NCBI GenBank assembly: GCA_903849835.1
Contig: CAINKA010000146.1
Location: forward strand, 1 to 16,579
Source of the DNA: an uncultured Alphaproteobacteria bacterium
GTDB taxonomy: Bacteria; Pseudomonadota; Alphaproteobacteria; Rickettsiales; UBA1997
Reading direction: 5' to 3'
Length of the DNA: 16,579 nucleotides
The position numbers and the translations under genes are program-made. The notes beneath the pieces are model-generated. The model did not search any database. It saw only the letters and a list, made by a program, of their open reading frames with translations, and was not told the origin of the DNA. Below, piece by piece: positions 8,161 through 13,640 of this stretch. Position 1 is the first letter of the stretch. The number at the start of each line of letters is the position of its first letter.

Positions 8161-9136
8161 ACAGCAAATCTTTTTTCTTAAAAAACCAAAGTTGCAAAGT
8201 CGTTATAACAACAATCGCAGCCATTATCAAGCCAAAAGCCGCATCATTACCAATGCCGGGAATGCCGCCGATATTCATGCTGAAGATGCTCGTAAAAAAA
8301 GTTATCGGCATAAAAATCGAAGCGATGATGGAAAGTTTATGCATGCTTTTATTCAGCTTTGCCGTCAACGCATTTGCGAGTTCATCATGCAAAATTTGTG
8401 AACGATCGCGCACTTCATCAACCTCTTCAATCATGTGAGCAACGTGATCGAGATTTTCTTGAAAATGTCTTTTTGCCCAATCTCCAATCCAAACGTGATC
8501 AAGAATTCTGAGCTGTGCAATTGCCTCTTCTTGCGGCACCAGATAACGCTTGAAGATGGTTGATTGCTTTCTGATTTGTAACAATTCTTCGCGGAATTTT
8601 ACGTCGTGAGTGACTAAAATTTTTTCTTCCAGCTCGTCAATTTTTTCAGTCAATGCGTATAAAAATGGCGATGTGATGTGGAGGATTTGGTAAAGCAAAT
8701 TATACAAAAATTCGCCGGAATTTTTTATGATTTTGCCGGCTTCAATTTGATCGCGAATATTGGAAACTGCAGTCATATCGCGACGCTGAACAGTGATGAC
8801 GCGCTCTGCATCAATCCACATCCGAATTGAAACCATATCTTCTGGCTCGGCATTTTTATTCAAATTTACGCCGCGCAAAATCAGCAAAAGACCATTTTCA
8901 AATTCGATAATTCTTGGACGAGTTTCTTCGACAATCAGCGCATCGATGATGAGGTGATCGAGATAATTAACTTCTTTTTCCAGCCATTTCTTTGCTTCTT
9001 TTTTATTTGCATCGAGGTGAACCCAAGTCACCATTTCATCCTCAGTTTTTAACTCCTGCGCAGCCTCTTTATCACTGAGCTTGTGAGCCTTTCCTTGCTT
9101 GTCAAAAACATAGGAAAATAGGATGTGTTTTGTCAT
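8159..9136 (-). CDS. zntB: CorA-superfamily metal transporter, ZntB-like
   Basis: Pentameric inner-membrane transporter for divalent cations. It has 325 residues: a large cytoplasmic funnel domain (about 1-265, with the long coiled helix in the middle) and two C-terminal helices (about 268-287 and 300-319) ending in KKKDLL. The signature loop reads S286-M-N288-IGGIPG. The GG(I/V)PG continuation is what I associate with ZntB rather than CorA, where GMN is followed by an acidic stretch, so Zn2+ is the more likely substrate than Mg2+. The usual Gly of GMN is Ser here. It is last in the five-gene operon and starts 4 nt after the lipoprotein gene. Substrate and direction cannot be settled from sequence. 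Confidence 0.85.
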   Translation of the reverse strand: MTKHILFSYVFDKQGKAHKLSDKEAAQELKTEDEMVTWVHLDANKKEAKKWLEKEVNYLDHLIIDALIVEETRPRIIEFENGLLLILRGVNLNKNAEPEDMVSIRMWIDAERVITVQRRDMTAVSNIRDQIEAGKIIKNSGEFLYNLLYQILHITSPFLYALTEKIDELEEKILVTHDVKFREELLQIRKQSTIFKRYLVPQEEAIAQLRILDHVWIGDWAKRHFQENLDHVAHMIEEVDEVRDRSQILHDELANALTAKLNKSMHKLSIIASIFMPITFFTSIFSMNIGGIPGIGNDAAFGLIMAAIVVITTLQLWFFKKKDLL

Positions 9137-9140
9137 GCCG

Positions 9141-9695
9141 TTAATTGATTTTTTTAAGGGAGAAAATTGACTTTCCAGATGAGCTATACCCTCTTTTAAA
9201 ATTTGAAATCATAATCATCGATTTGTCGTCAATGAGATACATTTTATCTTCAAATTTCACTTCTTGTTTTCCATCTTTTCCAGCAAGCGAAAGAGAATAA
9301 ATCATCTGCGCCGCATTGCCAGATTGCTTACCTTTTGCAGGAGAAGTTACATCATGCCCAACCGCGTCAAACGTGTTGTCGGAATTGATTGTGATTAACC
9401 AAGTTCTGCTATCTTTTGTTCCATCAGCGTAGATAAAATTTTGCTGGATCACGCCTTTATTTTCATCCCATTTGCCACTGATTTTCGCAGTTTGAGTTCC
9501 GCTAATTTTTCCATTTTCATCTTGCGTAATTGCGAAAGCTTCGATCTCGCCATTAAAAAATTTCTTCAAGTCAATTTTTGATCCGCGATCAAGAGAATCA
9601 AGCTCTGGAACTTTGTTGAAGCGATCAAGAAATGCGCAAGATGAGAGTGAAGAAATCAAAAAAACTGCAAGAAAAAAACGAGAGAAATTTTTCAT
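9141..9695 (-). CDS. DUF3833-family lipoprotein
   Basis: 184 residues beginning with a lipoprotein signal peptide. Hydrophobic residues 7-17 lead to the lipobox LSSC, so Cys20 should be lipidated. The body matches the DUF3833 pattern as I recall it: FFNGEIEAF (46-54), GKISGT (62-67), GKWDENKG (74-81), F-x-Y-x-DG (87-92), a TW strand, the DVTSPAKGKQSGNA block, and a late YLIDD strand. The family has no established function and is predicted to be a small beta-rich periplasmic protein. It lies 27 nt downstream of the terC-like gene and 4 nt upstream of the zntB-like gene, so it is almost certainly co-expressed with both metal-transport genes. Confidence 0.8.
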   Translation of the reverse strand: MKNFSRFFLAVFLISSLSSCAFLDRFNKVPELDSLDRGSKIDLKKFFNGEIEAFAITQDENGKISGTQTAKISGKWDENKGVIQQNFIYADGTKDSRTWLITINSDNTFDAVGHDVTSPAKGKQSGNAAQMIYSLSLAGKDGKQEVKFEDKMYLIDDKSMIMISNFKRGYSSSGKSIFSLKKIN

Positions 9696-9722
9696 AAAAT
9701 TTGAAAATAAATTGGTGGTTAG

Positions 9723-10436
9723 TTAATGCCTCTTCCTCGCCACAATGTTCAAAGACTCAACGGTGAGAGTGAAGAACAGAGCGAAGTAGAGATATCCTTT
9801 CGAGATGTGAATGTGAAAACCGTCAGCAAGTAAAATTGCTCCGACGATAAAAATAAAAGCAAGAGCGACAATTTTTAACGAAGGATATTTTTGTAAAAAA
9901 TGATGAATAATTTCTGACGCGAATAGCATCAGAAGCATTGAGATTACTATTGCCGTCACGATTATCGGAACGTTTGTGGTCATGCCAATCGCAGTGATGA
10001 TCGAGTCGAAAGAGAAAATAAAATCAATTAAAGCGATTTGCAAAATTGCTCCAACCATGTTTTGTCCGACATGAATTTGTTTTTCTTCCTTGTGCTGATG
10101 AAGACCGAAAGCGATGTCATTGCCGATTTCCCAGCTGCTTTTTACGATCAAAAATAATCCGCCAAAAATTAGCAGAAAATTTTTAAAGGAGAATCCAATT
10201 TCGCCGAGATAAAATAGCGGAGTGGTTAAATTCATCACCCATGACAGCGCCAATAGCATCGCAATTCTGATTATTAGTGCCAGCGCTAAACCAATTCGAC
10301 GAGCGGTTTTGCGGATCTTTATTGGCAATTTTGCAACGACGAGTGCAATGAAAATTAAGTTGTCGATACCAAGAATTATTTCGAGAAATGTTAGAGTGAT
10401 AAGGCTGAAGAAGACGTTGTATGTTAGGAAATCCAT
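9723..10436 (-). CDS. TerC-family integral membrane protein
   Basis: 237 residues with about seven predicted membrane helices. The TerC hallmarks are visible as acidic residues within helices: LEIILGIDN (18-26, Glu19 and Asp25) and IDFIFSFDSIITAIGMT (136-152, Asp137 and Asp143). A basic loop (KIRKTARR, 40-47) and a His-rich loop (LHQHKEEKQIH, 111-121) also occur. TerC proteins include manganese exporters of the YkoY/MntY type and tellurite-resistance proteins. Mn2+ or another divalent metal efflux is therefore the likely role, possibly metallating exported proteins, but this is inference. It starts 15 nt after the maf stop, with no Shine-Dalgarno. Confidence 0.9.
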   Translation of the reverse strand: MDFLTYNVFFSLITLTFLEIILGIDNLIFIALVVAKLPIKIRKTARRIGLALALIIRIAMLLALSWVMNLTTPLFYLGEIGFSFKNFLLIFGGLFLIVKSSWEIGNDIAFGLHQHKEEKQIHVGQNMVGAILQIALIDFIFSFDSIITAIGMTTNVPIIVTAIVISMLLMLFASEIIHHFLQKYPSLKIVALAFIFIVGAILLADGFHIHISKGYLYFALFFTLTVESLNIVARKRH

Positions 10437-10448
10437 AAGGAAAATTAA

Positions 10449-10476
10449 GATTTATGATTTGAGATTTATGATTTTT
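10449..10476 (+). repeat. GATTTNN heptad repeat, four units, over the end of maf
   Basis: Four consecutive 7-nt units (GATTTAT, GATTTGA, GATTTAT, GATTTTT) on the plus strand. On the minus strand they encode the last residues of Maf and contain its stop codon (10452-10454). The same heptad occurs five times at 13594-13628, upstream of dnaE. Confidence 0.7.
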
Positions 10477-11057
10477 TTGGCGTGGAAAAAAGCTAGCAGT
10501 GGCTGAATTTCTAAACCCAAAATTGCAAAATAATCTCCCGATACTTTTTCGAATAAATGCTTGCCCAGAGACTCGTATTTGTAGCTTCCGGCGCAACCGA
10601 CAGGTTCATCATTTTTAACGTAAGATTTGATTTCTTTCGCGCTCATTTTTCGCATTTTTAATTTCACGCTAGAAAAATTTCTAAAAATAATTTTGCCATT
10701 AAATGCAACTGCAACCGCGTTATTTTGGAAGTGAATTTTGCCGTTAAATTTTTTTAATTGCTTCAATGCTTCAGAAAGATTTTTTGGTTTAGAAATTTCT
10801 TTCTTTTCAAATTCACAAACCTGATCTGAGCCAATCACGTAAAGGTCTGGACGCTGTTCACTAATCGACAAAGCTTTTTTTTCTGCGAAGGTAATTGCTA
10901 ATTTTTTTGGAGAAAGTTTTGAAAAACTTTTCTTATTTTTTTCTTCATCAAAAAGTGGTGCGACTATTTTAAACTCAAGACCGACATCTTCTAAAATTTT
11001 TTTACGAATTTTAGAAGTTGATGCCAAAATTAATTTTTTATTATTTTGGACTAACAT
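10452..11057 (-). CDS. maf: Maf-family nucleotide pyrophosphatase (YceF-like)
   Basis: House-cleaning enzyme that hydrolyses non-canonical or modified nucleoside triphosphates to monophosphates. It has 201 residues, normal for the family. The nucleotide-binding start KLILASTSKIRKKIL (8-22) and the acidic motif VIGSDQV (74-80, Asp78) are clear. GCAGSYKYESLG followed by GDYFAILGLE near the C-terminus completes the fold. The I-G-S-D-Q-V form and the 'GCAGSYK' block resemble the YceF group, which prefers 7-methyl-GTP, rather than YhdE. The start overlaps the folE stop (ATGTTAG, 7 nt), so translation is coupled. The last eight or so residues and the stop codon come from a GATTTNN heptad repeat, suggesting the original C-terminus was slightly altered. 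Confidence 0.92.
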   Translation of the reverse strand: MLVQNNKKLILASTSKIRKKILEDVGLEFKIVAPLFDEEKNKKSFSKLSPKKLAITFAEKKALSISEQRPDLYVIGSDQVCEFEKKEISKPKNLSEALKQLKKFNGKIHFQNNAVAVAFNGKIIFRNFSSVKLKMRKMSAKEIKSYVKNDEPVGCAGSYKYESLGKHLFEKVSGDYFAILGLEIQPLLAFFHAKKIINLKS

Positions 11058-11641
11058 GCGCTGCTTAGATTGATCATCGCCATAAGTTTTTCCTCCATTT
11101 TCGGATCACTTTTAAACAGGCCGATCATTTTTTTTGTAACGGTTGAGGTGTTGATTTTGTGGATCCCGCGAGTCGTCATGCATTGGTGTTTTGCATCGAT
11201 AATCACCGCAACTCCTTTCGGTTTTAGAACTTTGTTGATCGTATCCGCGATTTGCGAAGTCATGATTTCCTGCGTTTGTAAACGCTTCGCAAAAACATCG
11301 AGCAAGCGAGCAATTTTGCTGATTCCAACGATTCTTTTATTCGGAAAATATGCGATGTGAGCCTTGCCAAGAAATGGCACCATGTGATGTTCGCAGTGGG
11401 ATTCTAGACGCATGTCCTTCAACAAAACCATGTCGTCATAGCCCTCAACTTCTTCGAAAGTTTTTCCAAGAATTTCTTCGGGATTGGCGTCATAGCCTGC
11501 AAAAAATTCGCGGTAAGCATTCACGACTCTTTTTGGGGTTTCGAGCAATCCTTCACGATCAGGATTGTCTCCAGCCCAAGCAATTAGCGTGCGCACAGCA
11601 TCTTCAGCTTGCTTCACTGAAGGACGAGAAGTTTTTTTCAT
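11051..11641 (-). CDS. folE: GTP cyclohydrolase I
   Basis: Zinc enzyme that converts GTP to 7,8-dihydroneopterin triphosphate, the first step of tetrahydrofolate (or queuosine precursor) synthesis. I take the start at 11641, giving 196 residues beginning MKKTSRPSVKQAEDAV. The open frame extends to an ATG at 11803, but those 54 extra residues are unlike the family and would run into the spacer shared with skp. Zinc ligands are Cys83 and His86 in SHCEHHMVPF and Cys154 in HQCMTTRGIHK. The 71-residue spacing from Cys83 to Cys154 matches the E. coli enzyme. GLLETPKRV (31-39) and KIARLLDVFAKRLQTQE (109-125) are also typical. It is first in the five-gene operon and overlaps maf. No clear Shine-Dalgarno precedes the chosen start. 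Confidence 0.95.
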   Translation of the reverse strand: MKKTSRPSVKQAEDAVRTLIAWAGDNPDREGLLETPKRVVNAYREFFAGYDANPEEILGKTFEEVEGYDDMVLLKDMRLESHCEHHMVPFLGKAHIAYFPNKRIVGISKIARLLDVFAKRLQTQEIMTSQIADTINKVLKPKGVAVIIDAKHQCMTTRGIHKINTSTVTKKMIGLFKSDPKMEEKLMAMINLSSAC

Positions 11642-11727
11642 TTGATTGGAATTTGTTAGAGAATGGGCGCGGCAAACTAATGGCCGCCTAGCGAAATTAC
11701 AAGCCTCTAATTCCAACAAAACACTGG

Positions 11728-11756
11728 TTGAAAAGTAAAAGTTCAGCCAATAAGTT
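11728..11756 (+). promoter_or_regulatory. Possible skp promoter
   Basis: TTGAAA (11728-11733), a 17-nt spacer and TAAGTT (11751-11756) lie about 65 nt before the skp start. The -35 and the spacing are good and the -10 is poor. In such AT-rich DNA this is only a candidate. Confidence 0.25.
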
Positions 11757-11813
11757 TTTTTCAGCTTTTCAAAAGCACCACGTCTTCTACAAACCCCTCT
11801 CAATCAAATTTCC

Positions 11814-11817
11814 GGAG
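11814..11817 (+). promoter_or_regulatory. skp ribosome binding site (the only clear one in the window)
   Basis: GGAG is followed after 4 nt by the skp ATG at 11822. It is the only recognisable Shine-Dalgarno I find before a gene here, and it supports the chosen start. Confidence 0.6.
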
Positions 11818-11821
11818 AAAT

Positions 11822-12346
11822 ATGAAAAAATCTTTTCTAACAATCTTTGCCGTTTCCGCACTAATTTCATTCAATGCCAGCGCTGCTGGAATCGGAGTTT
11901 TGGACGTTGAAAAAATCGTCAAAGAATCATCTGCAATGCGCGACATCCAAAAGAAAATCAGCAACAAGCAAGATGAATATCAAAAGGAAGTTACCAAGAA
12001 ACAGGACGAGCTAGAATCAGAGCAAAAAAGAATCGAAGGCAAAAGAAACGTGCTTTCGAAAGAAGCTTTCGAAAAAGAAACCAAAGCTTTCGAAAAGAAA
12101 ATTGACGATCTCAAAACCTTCGTCGACAAAAAACAAAACAGCTTGAAAAAAGCTTCAATGGACAGCATGGGCAAAGTTAACGACAAGATCAAAGACATCA
12201 TCGCCGATATCGCAAAAGAAAAGGATTTTGAAGTCATCATCCCATCATCTCAAACCCTTTACTACAAAGACGCTTTGGACATTTCTGACGAAGTTCTAAA
12301 AAAACTTAACAAGAAAATTACTAAAGCTGACGTGAAGTTTGAATAG
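11822..12346 (+). CDS. skp: Periplasmic chaperone Skp (OmpH family)
   Basis: Trimeric 'jellyfish' chaperone that carries unfolded outer-membrane proteins across the periplasm to the BAM complex. It has 174 residues. A Sec signal peptide ends at NASA-AG (about 21/22). The mature protein opens with the conserved beta strand IGVLDVEKIVKES. The long charged helical arms follow (about 40-130, very rich in Lys, Glu and Asp). The helix leads back to the closing strand FEVIIPSSQTLYYKD. The usual alphaproteobacterial context is next to bamA and lpxD; here it stands alone between folE and xerC, transcribed away from the former and toward the latter. Confidence 0.9.
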   Translation: MKKSFLTIFAVSALISFNASAAGIGVLDVEKIVKESSAMRDIQKKISNKQDEYQKEVTKKQDELESEQKRIEGKRNVLSKEAFEKETKAFEKKIDDLKTFVDKKQNSLKKASMDSMGKVNDKIKDIIADIAKEKDFEVIIPSSQTLYYKDALDISDEVLKKLNKKITKADVKFE

Positions 12347-12383
12347 TTTGGACACGCGCGAATTCACCACAAATCATCCGTAG

Positions 12384-12405
12384 GGGACGACCCACATGTC
12401 GTCCC
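12384..12405. repeat. Short inverted repeat (GGGACGAC / GTCGTCCC)
   Basis: An 8-bp perfect stem with a 6-nt loop (CCACAT) lies inside a GTAGGGGACGACCC-type sequence, in the 81-nt gap between the convergent skp and xerC genes. It looks like a member of the dispersed GTAGGGG palindrome families seen in many genomes. No T-run follows on either strand, so it is not a standard terminator, though it is the only strong hairpin between the two gene ends. Confidence 0.55.
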
Positions 12406-12427
12406 ACAATTCATCCACAAAAACATC

Positions 12428-13363
12428 CTACCTCTTCTGAAATTTTTCATAAACGCTTAGCAGCCTCGACTTATCCACCTTCGTGTAGCGCTGCGTAGTG
12501 GAAAGATTTTCATGTCCTAGCAGCTCTTGAATCACCCTCAAATCCCCTCCAGCCTCCAGCAAATGCGTAGCAAATGAATGTCGAAACGAATGCGGCGTAA
12601 TCGTATCCGATAAATTTAAAATTTTGCGCACTTTAAAAATCAAACCGCTGAAGTTACGACGCACATATTGCGCTCCTTTAGCACTCAAAAAAATCGGCTG
12701 ATCGGGAATGATTTCAAACGGGCAAGCCAGCAAATATTCATCCAGCCTCTCCTTCGCAATCGGCAGAAGCGGCACCATTCTTTGCTTCTTGCCCTTCCCT
12801 GTTACGATCAAAGTTTGAGAATTTTCTAAATTTTTTTTACTCACTGACAAAGCTTCGGAAATTCTCAATCCACAGCCGTAAATCAAGGTAAGCAAAGCCT
12901 TGTCTCGCTTAGCCTGCCACTCGCTTTTTTGAATTTTGGAAATCTCTAAAAAAATCTTTTCGATATCGATTTGATCAACAGCTTTGGGAATCGATTTTGG
13001 AATTTTTGGGGTTTTTATTTTTCTAATTTCGTGATTCTCAACCAAATTATTTCGATTCAAAAAATAAAATAGTGAACGCAGTGCCGCAAGCGCTCTAGCA
13101 TTGGATGCATTGACATGATTCAACAATCTTTCTGACAACCATTTTCTAAAATCATGAATGGTTAAATTCTCCAAATTATTTTTTGAAATGACTTGGTTTT
13201 TTTCACGAAAAAGAAAATCAACAAAATAAAAAATATCGGTGCGATAAGAGCTTGAGGTATGGCTCGAATATTTTTTTTCCACCTCAAGAAAACGCAAAAA
13301 TTTATCGATCAGAAGCCTTACTTCTTCATCGCACAAAGCGTTTATTTTCAGTGCTTCCTGCAT
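12428..13363 (-). CDS. xerC: Tyrosine recombinase XerC
   Basis: Site-specific recombinase that, with XerD, resolves chromosome dimers at dif. It has 311 residues. The N-terminal SAM-like core-binding domain covers about 14-105. The catalytic domain (about 125-305) has the full active-site set: Arg167 in GCGLRISEAL, Lys190 in TGKGKKQR, His258 and Arg261 in PHSFRHSFATH, His284 in LLGHENLSTTQ, and the nucleophile Tyr293. The GGDLRVIQELLGHENLSTTQ stretch and the VDKSRLLSVYEKF tail are closer to XerC than XerD. It is a housekeeping-type enzyme, and no integrated element or attachment site surrounds it. The gene is divergent from the candidate small RNA and dnaE. Confidence 0.93.
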   Translation of the reverse strand: MQEALKINALCDEEVRLLIDKFLRFLEVEKKYSSHTSSSYRTDIFYFVDFLFREKNQVISKNNLENLTIHDFRKWLSERLLNHVNASNARALAALRSLFYFLNRNNLVENHEIRKIKTPKIPKSIPKAVDQIDIEKIFLEISKIQKSEWQAKRDKALLTLIYGCGLRISEALSVSKKNLENSQTLIVTGKGKKQRMVPLLPIAKERLDEYLLACPFEIIPDQPIFLSAKGAQYVRRNFSGLIFKVRKILNLSDTITPHSFRHSFATHLLEAGGDLRVIQELLGHENLSTTQRYTKVDKSRLLSVYEKFQKR

Positions 13364-13420
13364 TTGATTTGTAAAAAATTATTGGAAACCAACGAGCTTA
13401 AAAATCTTTCCAAAAAAATC

Positions 13421-13449
13421 TTGCCAAAAAAGTTTTGATAAAAATAATC
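13421..13449 (+). promoter_or_regulatory. Candidate promoter of the small RNA
   Basis: TTGCCA (13421-13426), a 17-nt spacer and ATAATC (13444-13449). The predicted start falls 6-7 nt downstream, at or next to the first base of the GTCGGGAG helix (13456). That fit is the main support, since AT-rich spacers give many chance matches. Confidence 0.5.
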
Positions 13450-13455
13450 CGCCGC

Positions 13456-13579
13456 GTCGGGAGTGTATCAGAATACAAAAGCTTCACAGCGAATATGAAT
13501 ACACACGCCGGGTTTGCGTGGTGGTGGCTCCCGACATCAGTTTTAAAAACCCCTTCAAAGAAATTTGAGGGGGTTTTTT
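13456..13579 (+). ncRNA. Candidate structured small RNA or dnaE leader RNA, family unknown
   Basis: The 5' strand GTCGGGAG (13456-13463) pairs perfectly with CTCCCGAC (13528-13535), enclosing a GC-richer region than the surrounding spacer. Inside are one hairpin from TGTAT-CAGA-ATACA (or the competing GTGTAT with ATACAC at 13499-13504) and a second, CACGC (13504-13508) with GCGTG (13516-13520), loop CGGGTTT. Together they form a possible three-way junction. A short single strand (ATCAG) leads to a strong intrinsic terminator at 13545-13579. A promoter-like element ends 6 nt before the helix. The RNA would be about 124 nt. It does not match tRNA, the SRP RNA core motif, or the common riboswitch motifs I know. 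A 6S-like RNA or a transcription-attenuating leader of dnaE remain possible. Confidence 0.6.
13545..13579 (+). terminator. Intrinsic terminator of the candidate small RNA
   Basis: A 15-bp stem (13545-13559 with 13564-13578) with one G-T pair closes on a GAAA loop. The base is AAAAACCCC pairing with GGGGGTTTTTT, so the T-run follows the GC block directly. The flanking A-run makes it potentially active on the minus strand too. It lies about 60 nt before the dnaE start. Confidence 0.85.
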
Positions 13580-13593
13580 ATTGCGCCATTTTT

Positions 13594-13628
13594 GATTTTT
13601 GATTTTAGATTTAAGATTTTAGATTGTT
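13594..13628 (+). repeat. GATTTNN heptad repeat, five units, upstream of dnaE
   Basis: Five consecutive heptads (GATTTTT, GATTTTA, GATTTAA, GATTTTA, GATTGTT) end 12 nt before the dnaE ATG, in the place where its 5' untranslated region or promoter must lie. The same heptad, with four units, overlaps the end of maf at 10449-10476. Confidence 0.7.
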
Positions 13629-13640
13629 GTTTTTCAGCTT

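Noticed and set aside
11642..11803. N-terminal extension of FolE starting at 11803 (54 extra residues)
   Set aside because: The extra residues are Cys/Arg-rich and unlike FolE N-termini, and they cover the promoter spacer of skp. The ATG at 11641 gives a normal FolE length.
12428..13363. Phage or island integrase
   Set aside because: The size, all motifs and the XerC-type C-terminus fit the housekeeping recombinase, and no att repeats, tRNA or mobile genes are nearby.
13456..13535. tRNA gene (7-bp acceptor-like GTCGGGA/TCCCGAC)
   Set aside because: There is no T-arm with a TTCRA loop and no anticodon arm, and the internal hairpins do not fit the cloverleaf.
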